A stretch of 64,000 bases of DNA from Terebella lapidaria (taxonomy: Eukaryota > Annelida > Polychaeta > Terebellida > Terebellidae), in NCBI GenBank assembly GCA_949152475.1, contig OX424561.1:9548001-9612000 (forward strand). The letters are read 5' to 3'. Positions 46,601 through 57,289 of this stretch are shown in pieces. Within the stretch, counting starts at the first letter, position 1, and each line of letters begins with the position of its first letter. The notes under the pieces are model-generated. The model ran no database searches. It was not told the DNA's origin and saw only the letters and a list, made by a program, of their open reading frames with translations. The translations under genes and the position numbers were made by a program.

Positions 46601-49600
46601 ATCCGGCAACTTCTCCACTCCAACCAGAGGGCTTAACTCTTCCTCTTCTGACTAACTCTGAGAACGAACGAGAAGAGCCACAACTGTCATATCAGGAACA
46701 TATACATATGTGCACCTTTCATACTGTATCAGCTACCGCAGATTCCTGTAATTAAGCTCCGGGCTTATGATCGAGAAAAATGTGTATGCCAATGGACGTA
46801 TATTCAGGAGATAACAATTTCAGTGGCCACTCAATTGTACATATAGTATTTTATATTTACTAGTTGCATATAGATATAATGAATCTGCAACCAATGCGAA
46901 TTCGAGGCGATCTGATAGGAATGTAAAACGACACAAACGAACAGGAATTGACACGAAATTCAACGACAAAGCGCGAATTAGTGCGAACGATTTTCAGGAA
47001 CATTCAGTTCGCAGGACCAATACGAATTTTTTCAACAGTTAAAAAAATTCGTAGTGGTCTGCGATTGATTTGCGTTTCTGTGCGAACGATGCCGATGTGA
47101 TACGAATGTGTCAACGAATTGATAAGACGTACTGAGAGCCAATACGATGATGCGCGATGTGCGACGAATATTCGGTCGTATTAATTCGTAGCCCCGATTC
47201 GCAACAGTGGGACTGGGCTTTAATATGTCTGAATAGTGGTGAAGATTTCAAGTCAATCGCGCGGAAACGAAAACGGGGGAAGCAAAAGAAGAAAAAAGAA
47301 AAATTCTGACAAATCCATAAGACATTTAGGATCATCACACAAAAATGTACAAATATATAATCTCCATGCATTTATAAACGCAAAATAAAAGATATGGAAA
47401 GAGCCTGACCACTCGGTCCATCTCGTGTGAAGCAGGACAGAATCTCTTGGTGTGCGACCAGAGCATAAGGCAAAAGTGTCCCGAAGACATCGGCCAGACA
47501 GCCGGGGTCGAGGAGCACGTCTCTCCTGTGTGCAGGCAGAGAGAACTTCTTGCCTGTCTCGTCCACGTCCACGATGTCACACAGAACCATGTGATGCAGC
47601 CACTCACGGACATATCTGGGGAGGGGGGGGGGGGGAGGGGAGGAGGAGGGGGTGAACAGGGGAAGCACATTTTAATACATACGCATTGCTCCTTTTAACA
47701 CTGTGGTGAGACTGGATGGTATCTCCTGAATATACGTCCATATACGTCCATCCCGCAATGGCGAACCCACCCGCGGTTCGTTTGAATTTTCTTCATTTTC
47801 CCGATAATTACGATTGTGATCGATACACACATACATCTGCTGAATCTTATGCGCACGAAACAACCGTTCGTTGCAAACACATGACGATTTATGTTGGTTT
47901 GAGCATGAAAAACTCGTCTGAAATACAAAGCCGAAAGATTCCCTAACGATTGTTTTTGTAAAATCGAAGATTCCCTAACGAACATGTGAAGATTCCGTAA
48001 CGATCTTTTCTTTATTAATTCAAATCTACGTTATCTAAATTTTAAACGTGAAATAAAGTACCAATTGACATGTATTGATGTGTACAGATGATCTTCTAGT
48101 ACAGATTTCCTATTTTTGATGTGATATTCGCTTATTTATGTCGCATAAATCAACGAATTCACAATGGTGTGTGATATGGACCTATACACGTATTAGGCCT
48201 GTATCGTTAGGGAATATCACTTTTGTCGTTGGTGAATCTTATCGCTAATTCTTTTCCTCAACATATCTGAACAAAGAAGCGTGATCTGCTTGAAATAACT
48301 ACGCATGTCTTTGACCAAAACACTAAGCTACCTTCAGAGTATCCATTTATCACAAATGGACCTGTCATTTGACAAAATACGGTTAAAAACCAAACTGACC
48401 GTGTTTACTGTCCGCCATTGCGGGATGCACTGACGATCGTTAGTGCATCCAGTATCGCCACAGTGATTAAGGATTGATTGCATGTAACGATCATGAACCT
48501 GGAATCGACCAGCTGTCCATTCATTTATAATGTAAATATAAAGGTAACAAATTCATGAATCTACACACTACCAATAAACGTGAAACTTCGCCTTTTCGGG
48601 TTGTTAGCCATCAAGGATTACTAACCGGGACTCCGTTTCTTACTAAACAATGTTAAATTCGTTTAATTCATCGTTTTCATATGTCATTTTTCCGACCTAT
48701 TTCTCAGTATACACAATACGGCCCAAGTATCATATCCTGCGCCTTCCTCTATATTCAATAAGGATTAAAAAGGTGCGAGACGGATTAAATGGTATGATTT
48801 TAGTGGACGAGTAGTATTAAGGAGCAGTGTACGGTACTTGGGCCCAAAATACACTCACAACAGGGCGAGCGAAAGGATTATGCTGTACAGTAAATAGCTA
48901 GTGAGCCCAGTAAAACTCACATGTGATATGCACTCGAATGCACCGAGGTGTTTGGGATTATGAATGTTCAGCTCATTGTACTCATCTCACAGAAAGTATA
49001 GCCCTAGATATTCTCATTATTTTGACCACCACAAATATATAGACAGTTTGTCAAGCGTAACACACGAATGTTCGTTTTGGTGAAACGTAGAAAATGATTT
49101 ATCTAATCATCAAATTGCCTAGCTTCTGAGATATCATTCATGAAACCATGCCTCGGTTCATCATCCAAGAGTATATGTGTGTGTGCTAGCCCACTTCGGC
49201 CCAAGTAGCGCACCTTACTCTGTAAATACTACTCATCCACTGAATGTATACCATATTTAATCCGTCTGGCACATTTTTAATCTTCATTGAATTTAGAAGA
49301 TATAGTAAGCTGCGCTACATGGGCCCCGACTTCTAGGTCAGGGGATTGTTTAGTCTTGGTGATTTTGTTACCTTTATTTTCACATTATAAGTCAATGGAA
49401 AAGTGCATGAATGCAGTCACCGGTATGTTTCGTGCAATCAGTCCTTAAGTGTACTATGCGCTGTGGGGAGATCTGTGCAAAACCACCATGCGCTCAATTG
49501 ACCTTTCGTTTGATCACCTTTCCTGTGAAACGTAGGCCTACACATCTGACAAATATTGCCGAACAATTGCAATCTCAACGAGACAATCAGAGATTGCAGA

Positions 49601-52600
49601 CCCTCGCCCTTCAGATTTAGTCACTAAAATTAGGCGATAATTGAGAGTTTTGATCTTAAGACCACCGCTTGTACGCCATACGATTGGGAATTGGCCAAAG
49701 AAAAATACAAAAATAGATTGAACATTTAATATTGATTAGAACCAGAGTTATAGCCAATAATGTGATTTTCTTTTTTCCGTTGCCATGGCAACCGTTTTCA
49801 CCCGATTTTGGCAAAATTTGAAAGGGACTGAGTCACTACCATAGCATTCCAGCCCTATAAATTTCAAATCGATCGGACCGTATGCCATTGAGTTATGAGC
49901 ACAGACATTTGCACTGAAATGTCGCTGGCCAAAAATAACGGAAATCGTGACCCCCAATTTTTCGACATCGGGCGATAATGGAGAGTTTCGTCGTACGACC
50001 ATCGGTCATACACCAAACGATCGGGAAATTGGCCGAAGAAAAATACAAAAATAGTTCAAAATATTAATATCAAGTAAAACCGGAGTTAGAGCCAATTATG
50101 TGATTTTCTTTTTTTCCGTTGCCATGGCAACCGTTTTTATCCGATTTTGACAAAATTTTGAAGGGACTGAGCCACCACCATAGCACTCTTGCCCTATAAA
50201 TTTCAAATTGATCGGACCGTTTGCCTTTGAGTTATGAGCGCAGACATTTGCACTGAAACGTCGCTGGCCAAAAATAACCGAAATCGTGACCCCCAATTTT
50301 TCGACATCGGGCGATAATGGAGAGTTTTCGTCGTACGACCATCGGTTATACACCAAACGATCGGGAATTGGCCGGAAAAAAATACAAAAATAGTTGGAAA
50401 AATTAATATCAAATAGAACGGGAGTTAGAGCCAATTATGTGAATTTCTTTTTTTCCGTTGCCATGGCAACCGTTTTCATCCGATTTTGGCAAAATTTTGA
50501 AGGGACTGAGCCACCACCATAGCACTCTTGCCCTATAAATTTCAAATTGATAGGACCGTTTGCCTTTGAGTTATGAGCGCAGACATTTGGACTGAAACGT
50601 CGCTGGCCAAAAATAACCGAAATCGTGACCCCCAATTTTTCGACATCGGGCGATAATGGAGAGTTTTCGTCGTACGAGGATCGGTCGTACACCAAACGAT
50701 CGGGAATTGGCCAAAGAACAATACAAAAATAGTTGGAAAAATTAATATCAGGTAGAACCGGAGTTAGAGCCAATTATGTGATTTTCTATTTTTTCCGTTG
50801 CCATGGCAACCGTTTTCATCCGATTTTGGCAAAAATTTGAAGGGACTGAGCCAGCACCATAGCACTTTTGCCCTATAAATTTCAAATCGATCGGGCCGTT
50901 TGCCTTTGAGTTATGAGCGCAGACATTTGCACTGAAACGTCGCTGGCCAAAAAAAAATCGAAACGGTGACCCCCAATTTTTCGACATCGGGCGATAATGG
51001 AGAGTTTTGGTCGTACGACCACGGGCCATATAACAGATGATCAGGAATTGGCCATAGAAAAATACAAAATTAGTTAGAAAAATTTATCTTGAATAGAACC
51101 GGAGTTATGGTCAATTATTGATTTTTACATTTTCCGTTGCCATGGCAACAGCTTTTGTCCGATTTTGACCAGATTCGAGGAGGACCGAGCCACTGAGATA
51201 CCGCTTCATCCCTATAAGTTTCATGTTGATCGGACCATTCTCCTTTGAGATATGCGCGCGGACAGACAAACATACAAACAAACAAACAAACAAACATACA
51301 AACGGACAGACCCAATTGCAATACCCTCTGCCCCTATCGGGGCGAGGGTAAAGATACCTGTAGCTTTATCGGTTAAAATCGGTTACAAAACAAACTATGG
51401 TTGGTCAGACGGATGGACATTGGACCATTACTCAAGCACAAGGTATTTCGAGCGAATAAAACCAAGTCTGTTATGGACCTGGTTTTGTTCTCCAAAACTG
51501 TTGAGACCTATATTTCAGGAATGTGTAGAATCCTTAAATCAACAGAAATCTCGCATGTGACAGTAGCAAGCCCTTGTTTTGCTTTGTGCGCCACTCAGGT
51601 TACCTCTGATCTGACCTAGTTTATGCTCGATGATAGTAACAGAGAGTATAATATTGTAACGGTTTTGGGGCGTACTCAAAAGTTTCCCCTAGGTAATCCT
51701 GTATTATGGTTAAATAACCGTTTATTAAAATATATATGTATTTAAAGGTTCATACGGTTCCGTATTGTTAATGTTTAAAAGGTTTTCCGTCTCGGAACTT
51801 GGTATATTTGTGATGTTGGTAAAGCCGGAGACGGAGACGGAACCGGAGACGGAGACGGAACAATGGAGTACAAAAACGTAATGACGTTATTTCCGGAAGG
51901 TCATGTGATCAGCCTCGTTTTCGGTTTAAAAGGTGACGTGTCAGCCACTGATTGGTTCTAGAGTGTTTTTAGAAATCCGGAAAATATCAGTGTTTTGGCG
52001 GACTATGACGTCACAATAGGTTGGTCATGTGACGTGGGTCTCAGGTCTATAAAAGCCCCCGCTTCACAGCGGACGGCGGAGTTGGTGTCCTGACGTCGAC
52101 CTGTGCTAGACCCCTTCTCCCATAGCAGAGTACTCCCTTGTTCCGGATAGAGTCATCCAGATGATAGCAGTTAAGTCTTCTGACTGTGCACTTGGAGAAT
52201 AAACATGAAAACTTCAACCGAGTTGTTTTTCCGTGTTCGTTAGGAAACTGGAATTTATAATAAAGTTAGTTCACCGGAAAAGAAAGTAATACGGAAAGAA
52301 GGGAGATAAGACCACAGTCGGTTAAGACCAAGTTGTAACGACGTCTTAGGGTGATCCAAGAACCCAGATCACCAAGGAAGGAGACGGAGACGGAGGTGCA
52401 ATTCAACGGAGCAACTACGGAGGCGGTACCGGACGGAGCAGTTGCAGAGACGGGAACGACGAAACAGTTGCAGAGGCGGTACCGGACGACGGAGTAGCAG
52501 AGGCAGTGCCTGACGGAGCGGTTGCGGTGACCGGAAGTGAGAACACTTCCGGGATTCTCCATTTCAGGTGCAGTCGCAGGTTGCGGTGAGGCGGAGCCAA

Positions 52601-53778
52601 CCGGAGCAGTTTGCAGTGCGGCGGAACCTGGCAGAGCGGTTGCAGTATTCGGAAACGGCAACGTTCCCGGATTCTCTATTCCAGGTGCAGTCGCAGTTGC
52701 AGTAGGCGGAAAACGACGGAGCTGTTGCAGTAAAGCTGTATCCCGACGGAGCAGTTGCAGTACCCGGAGACGGAAACGCCTCCGGATTCTTACTTTACAG
52801 GTGCAGTTGCAGATTGGCAGTCGGACAACGGTTAAGAGGTCCATTCCAGACCACGCTACCAACCTTCAGAGACTTCTAGCCGGAGTTCAACCGTACAGCA
52901 GTAGCAGTTTCCCGGAGTTTTACCGTTTCAGCTCCGGTTAAATAACAACTCACCCACCTCCCTAGAAAACCGGTTTATCAAGACGTCACAGAAGGGTGAA
53001 GAACCCGTTACAATATCAATGAGAGTCCGCGCTCCCACAAAAATGCGTGCTCGAGAAACTGAGGGTAACTTCAATGCTATGAGGCCGCTCCCTCGCCTGC
53101 GAAGGTCTTATTGTTTGCCACTCCCTCGCCTGCGAAGGAGTTCGGAAATGTTTTTAGGTCAGGTCAAGTGGTATAAACAAAGCCACCTCGTGTTTTCACG
53201 TTACCATTGTCGAGTCTCTGTCACTGACACTCTACTCGATTCCGCCTGTACGATACTAAGAAGATTTGTTCACTTCGAGTTTAATGTGTGAGTCGTAACT
53301 CTCGTTGTGCGTACAAACGATCTGTTTATACCACTTGACCTGACCTAGAAACATTTCCGAACTGGCTTATTGTTCTTGCTTGCACATAGGAACATATAGA
53401 GAGTTCCGCCTCTTGTTGTATTAAACTCTTTGATAGGACCCTGAGCGCAATCGGCAGTGCTCTATGCATGACTATTTACAACGAGCAACCGCAACTACAC
53501 CTAGTATTTTATGAGCCATACCATAACATTCCTCATGCAAAATTAGGAAGGGTTAATTACATTACACAGTACAAAAAATAACGAACACTACATAACCACG
53601 TGACTTCTCACCTCTCTTTGCAATTCGCTCGGTCTGCCACCTCTGTTGACGTCATGGATCCTGGACCAAAGGCCTCGAAGAGACCCAACTTCTTACCGAG
53701 GGCCACGCCGATAGCCTCATAGCCGCCCAGCACCGACCGGTTTATCTTCGCCAGAAACACACCTTTCTCGTCAGCCAT
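43070..53778 (-). CDS. SAM-dependent methyltransferase, winged-helix plus Rossmann (Rv2258c-like)
   Basis: Four coding exons on the minus strand join in phase: 53778-53612, 47615-47410, 44522-44403, 43647-43070. They give 356 residues, a usual length for the family. Residues 1 to ~125 are the winged-helix/dimerisation part (GYEAIGVALGKKLGLFEAFG, TSTEVADRA, YVREWLHHMV, FSLP). The Rossmann part has motif I ADIGSGGG (171-178), acidic Asp197 ending FVGFD for the ribose, QVDVT (Asp224) for the adenine, and FDYVLMSDVLHDLAQP. It ends GLGNSSGRENLARILKEAGF. No signal peptide or membrane helix, so probably cytosolic. The substrate is unknown. Introns 1 (6.0 kb) and 2 (2.9 kb) carry most of the local transposable elements. 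Confidence 0.87.
44403..44522 (-). CDS. Methyltransferase exon 3
   Basis: 120 nt, phase 1-1, acceptor CCATCACAG, donor GCTAG|GTACAT. It reads VPSETVSPFITQFFECFKDE then YEKTMAYVLESVPGLTAKL, the family's linker helices before motif I. Its phase and content fill exactly the gap between exons 2 and 4. Confidence 0.8.
44740..45420. repeat. Diverged tandem repeat in methyltransferase intron 2
   Basis: About four units carry GACGCACCGTTTCCAAGATA, TCGACGAAAA, CTCAGCAAAAAA, TCAACGTCAAAGTTCATC and CACTTAGACATGTTT. Spacing is roughly 120-180 bp. A further relic lies near 45940-46060. Confidence 0.75.
45516..45727. mobile_element. 212-bp MITE with ~47-bp TIRs
   Basis: The left arm begins AGATTTTCTATACCAAGATA then GCCCACTCAGGCCAGAACGG AAGCGAA. 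The right arm is its inverse. The outer 23 bp match the termini at 24205 and 27772, so all belong to one family. Confidence 0.88.
46176..47222. mobile_element. ~1.05-kb TIR element with CGAAT-rich interior
   Basis: Ends are AAAGCCCAGTCCCACAGTTG CGAAT and the inverse ATTCGCAACAGTGGGACTGG GCTTT. The interior repeats GCGAA, ACGAAT and CAATRGGAAT words densely on one strand. It has no transposase. It sits in intron 2 of the methyltransferase. Confidence 0.82.
47410..47615 (-). CDS. Methyltransferase exon 2
   Basis: 206 nt, phase 2 in, 1 out, donor GAGTG|GTCAGG. It reads YVREWLHHMVLCDIVDVDET, then GKKFSLPAHRRDVLLDPGCL and ADVFGTLLPY. The acceptor CCCCAG has an unusually pure C/T tract, which is a C microsatellite on this strand. 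Confidence 0.88.
47619..47654. repeat. G-rich microsatellite at a splice acceptor
   Basis: GGGGAGGGGGGGGGGGGAGG on the plus strand forms the C/T tract just upstream of methyltransferase exon 2. Confidence 0.85.
47749..48427. mobile_element. Foldback element with CATCCCGCAATGGCG ends
   Basis: CATCCCGCAATGGCG at 47749 and its exact reverse complement at 48413-48427. GATTCCCTAACGA recurs inside at 47936, 47970 and 47986, and its inverse near 48208. Non-coding. Confidence 0.65.
48720..49325. mobile_element. Inverted-repeat element with ~125-bp arms
   Basis: Arms 48720-48844 and 49196-49325 are reverse complements with scattered differences. They share GACGGATTAAAT, GATGAGTAGTATT and GGCCCAAGTA. 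Each arm itself starts GGCCCAAGTA and ends TACTTGGGCC, so arms are mini-palindromes at their ends. No coding frame. Confidence 0.78.
49565..51350 (-). repeat. TACCCTC hairpin-capped modular repeat, four ~339-bp units
   Basis: The phrase TTTCCGTTGCCATGGCAACC recurs with a period near 339 bp (for example 50116, 50455). Each unit also has GACCCCCAATTTTTCGACAT, CGGGCGATAATGGAGAG and GGGAATTGGCC. The array closes with CAAACAAACAAAC (51256-51305) and a 29-nt hairpin at 51322-51350. The far end is AGAGATTGCAGACCCTCGCC near 49589. Confidence 0.85.
51655..53012. mobile_element. Solo LTR of an LTR retrotransposon (fossil)
   Basis: It begins TGTAACGG and ends CCGTTACA, an 8-bp inverted terminus with the TG...CA ends of LTRs. 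It is flanked by ATAT on both sides (51651-51654, 53013-53016), a 4-bp target duplication. Read on the plus strand it has a TATA box near 52050 and an AATAAA near 52198. GGAGACGGAGACGGA and CGGAGCAGTTGCAG words repeat inside. No internal or second LTR is seen, so it is a lone LTR left by recombination. Gypsy-like by its ends; that assignment is inference. The intact borders suggest moderate age. Confidence 0.75.
53139..53363. mobile_element. 225-bp MITE with ~45-bp TIRs
   Basis: The left end AGTTCGGAAATGTTTTTAGG then TCAGGTCAAGTGGTATAAACA is matched in inverse at the right end (TGTTTATACCACTTGACCTG). A GCTCCCTCGCCTGCGAAGG word repeats twice just to the left. It lies next to the solo LTR in methyltransferase intron 1. 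Confidence 0.88.
53612..53778 (-). CDS. Methyltransferase exon 1
   Basis: 167 nt, donor GAGAG|GTGAGA, phase 2 out. Start chosen at MADEKGVFLAKINRSV because the family begins near this helix. An in-frame ATG 12 codons upstream is possible. The helix-turn-helix part TSTEVADRANCKER is split by the intron right before YVREWL. Confidence 0.85.
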
Positions 53779-54048
53779 CGCGACCCAAAATGACTGAGAC
53801 CGACAGTGTAGCAATGTTTGATAACTGCCGCTTTGTTACTTTGACCCGATGTCCAGGGTCCGCGCTGGTCACATCGCGGTATGTTTTTACAAGTAGGTTC
53901 CGTACCAATAGTCATTTGTATAGTGACACGTTCTTCCACATTTTCATTCATAATGTTTATGGTCGAATCTTTGCACAAATATTCCTATTTTAAGCTTACC
54001 GGCCCTTTGGGGGCTAAAAACAGTTTTTAAAAGTTTGTAAATACGTTT

Positions 54049-54512
54049 GTTGAACCGGTAAATGTGAAATCAACGCTAAATGTGAAACCTAACGGTAAAT
54101 GTAAAAAACACTAACGGTAAATGTGAAACCTAAGGGTAAATTTAAAAAACACTAACGGTAAATGTAACTTTATTCAGGAAATCATACTTAACGGTAAATG
54201 TGAAAAGAAATCACGACGGTAAATGTGAAAAATCGGCATTTACTCGGCATTTATTATCTTGTGACATGTAATTAACTGCCGACGAATAGGCCTAGGCTAC
54301 GGAGGCGTAGAAGGGCCACCGAGGAAAATTATATATTTGAAATTCCCGACTTAGTATATCGATAATATCGACTTAGTATCTCGATAATATCGAGTTAGTG
54401 ATAATATCGGGTTTTTACATTTACCGTTAGGTTTCACATTTAGCGTTAGTGTGTTTTCACATTTACCGTTAGGTTTCACATTTAGCGTTGATTTCACATT
54501 TACTGGTTCAAC
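54049..54512. mobile_element. MITE with GTTGAACC termini, hAT-like
   Basis: Both ends carry GTTGAACC(G/A)GTAAATGTGAAATC then arrays of ACGGTAAATGTGAAACCTA, inverted. Flanks ATACGTTT and ATGCGTTT look like an 8-bp target duplication with one change, which would fit the hAT superfamily. The centre holds TATCGATAATATCGA repeats. Confidence 0.82.
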
Positions 54513-54894
54513 ATGCGTTTGTGTTTATAATTCCTATACATGTACGTTCCCAGCTACACACCCTACGCTTGAGCCACCGTTTGGTCGGAGTTCGCGTAGT
54601 AACGGTAGATAGAGAGAATTGCCGTATTGATCGATGTGGGAGACTGGCTACGCTTAGAATAATTCAAGACACAACATAGATATGGGACCATTCGAATGGA
54701 AAGTCGTATAGCATAGCGATTCCAGTGGTGTCTTAACACTACATTTCTCCGGTAATTTTTCCTAGACCTTTGGTCAATTTTCGGTATGACCATTGAAATA
54801 CATGTATACCGAAGCGTACTGCAAGGTCATTTCGTGGGGTCATTTTGGAGGATGTATAAAAACTCTGATTTTTCTAACTCGTTTACACCGTTTT

Positions 54895-55420
54895 TACCCT
54901 CGCCCCGATAGGGGGAGAGGGTATTGCATTTGGGTCTGTTTGTCTGTCTATTCTTCCGCACGCATAACTCAACACCATATGGTTCTATAAATGGTTCTAT
55001 AACTAATAGGGATGAAGCGGTATGGCAGTGGCTCGGTCCTCCTCAGATTTTGTTGGAATCGGATAAATATGGTTGCCATGGCAACGGAAAACGTGAAAAT
55101 TCACGAAAATGGCCATAACTGGCCATTCTACTCAATTATTAATTTTTCCAACAATTTTTGTATATTTCTTTGGCCAATTCCCGATCGTATGGTGTACGAC
55201 CGATGGTCGTACGACGAAAACTCTTCATTATCGCCCGATGTTGAAAAATTGGGGGTCACGATTTCGGTTATTTTTTGCCAGCGACTTTTCAGTACTAATG
55301 TCTGCGCTCATACTTCAAAGACAAACCCTCCGATCAATCTGAAATTTACAGGGCAGAAGGGTTATCGCAGTGGCTCAGTTCGCCTCAAATATTGTCGGAA
55401 TCGGATAACAAGAAAATACA
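54895..55420 (+). repeat. TACCCTC hairpin-capped repeat, short copy
   Basis: A 29-nt hairpin at 54895-54923, TGTTTGTCTGTC, then one and a half modules with GGTTGCCATGGCAACGG and GGGGGTCACGATTTCGGTTA. Opposite in orientation to the array at 49.6-51.35 kb. Confidence 0.8.
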
Positions 55421-55494
55421 GCTAACTGTGAGAGTCGACATTAGAGCTGGAGCACACCATCAGCACCCTAGACAGCGGAATGTATTCTACTCTA

Positions 55495-56300
55495 CCCCCC
55501 CCCCCCCCTCCAAATAAAAATGCTACCATCATGATATCCTCCCTTAAATGATTCCAATTCATTCCCGTATACATGGTATATTATGATGAAAGCAAAGGCC
55601 TACTTCATTCATATTTTTCTAATAAGTAAACATTCATTTTGAACTCAATGAAACGGATACTCCTGCTAAAATGGTATTAAACCTTAATGAAATATCCTTA
55701 AAAATATTTTAAACTATGAGGAATATCTGCATCTGATATCATGATAATTAACATATATGCCCACTGGGCTAATGAAAAGACCAGTTTAAAATATAAAGGA
55801 TTTTCTGAAGGCTTCGCAAACCCAACACCTTGACATATAAAATACGTCAAATTATGGTGAATGTAGCCGTAGCATCGCAGACGAATCATTGTGTTCGCTT
55901 CATAAGACCGAGGAATGCCACACGGCACACGCAAGCTTACATGGATGCTGCACAGGAGATTGTGTGCTCCAAAATACGCGTCATTGCGGTAAAATTTGCT
56001 TTGCATTCTGGGAACGTCAATTTCCATCGGCTCCGCCATTTTGACGTTTTCCAAACAATCTCAGCATTTTGCGTAATTTTCTCAAACCTAACACATCGAT
56101 TTATGCATTATACATGTGTGGAATATTCAAAGTTTACCATCAATTCGAGAGATTTCATGTCAAGGACGAAGAAAATTCTCATTTGAAGTAGGTTTCTAAA
56201 CGTTTACATGCCAAAACGGGCGTCGATAGGTTGGCATGAAACCTCCATGAAAAAGTCAGCACATAGACATGTAGAGGGTTGGGGGCTTCGCCCCCAACGC
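55495..56300. other. No gene seen; C-run and small hairpin
   Basis: A 14-base C run lies at 55495-55508. A 21-nt hairpin lies at 56278-56298 (GTTGGGGG CTTCG CCCCCAAC). Overlapping frames of 118 codons on opposite strands (55698-56186) show no motif. Confidence 0.45.
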
Positions 56301-56304
56301 TCTA

Positions 56305-57285
56305 ATGTCAAAAACGGTTGTCATGGCAATGGAAAACGTGAAAATCACATAATCGGCTATAACTCCAGTTCTACTTAATATCAATTTTTCCAACTATTTT
56401 TTTTATTCTTCTTTGGTCAATTCCCAATCGTGTGGTGTACGACCGATGATCGTAGGATGAAAACTCTCCATTATCGCCGGATGTCGAAAAATTGGGGTCA
56501 TGACATTGGCTCGGTCTCCTACAAATTTTGTCAAAATCGAATGAAAAAAGTTGCCATGGTAAAGGAAAAAGTGAAAATCACATAATTGGCTATAACTCCG
56601 GTTCTACTTGATATTATTTTGTCGAACTATTTTTGTATTTAACTTTGACCAATTCCCGATCGTATGGTGTACGGCCGATGGTAGTACGGCGAAAACTCTC
56701 CATTATCGCCCAATGTCGAAAAATTGGGGGTCACGATTTTATGACTTTAGGTGTTCTGAGATTCAAGACCATGACATGTTGTGGAGCCATTTTCAATCTT
56801 TTCAGACCGTTTTCATTCAGGAGACGTGTCTTGATAATAGAAACAGCATTGCGAAATTTTACAGCACAATATTGAGCGACAAGGTCAAGGTCACAGAATA
56901 GGTCAAAATCGAAAAGTCGCAATAGATCTGCTTATACTCATTAATATTAATTTCCCTCATTAATTTTGTATTTTGTCTATAGTCAATTCCATATCATTTC
57001 CTATATCATCGATGGTCGTACGATCCAAATTCCTTTTTTTATCGCCCAAGGTCAAACAAATAAGGGTCATCAGCTTTGATTTTAGTAACTAAATCTGAAG
57101 GGGCCCGGGTCTGCAATCTCTGATTGTCTCGTTGCCTTTGTTTCAGTCAATTTACTTCAAGCAAACTATTTAACTGAATATTACATGTCTATGATGAAAA
57201 CGGCAATAGATTTTCACAAACATGGCTTCTGAAAAGCTACATCTTTCTTTCAAAACACAAAATTTCGATTTTCACTCTGTAACTT
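56305..57285 (+). repeat. Further TACCCTC-family modules
   Basis: Diverged modules with GTCATGGCAATGG, CTCCATTATCGCC and GAAAAATTGGGG. 56890-57285 (AAAAGTCGCAATAGATCTGC) is directly repeated at 59232-59625. Confidence 0.75.
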
Positions 57286-57289
57286 TTTT

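Noticed and set aside
52266-52862. 198-codon minus frame inside the solo LTR
   Set aside because: It is produced by simple GGAGACGG/GCAGTTGCAG repeats in the LTR and is antisense to it.
55698-56186. Overlapping 118-codon frames on both strands
   Set aside because: Neither shows motifs or splice context; one is likely a shadow of nothing real.
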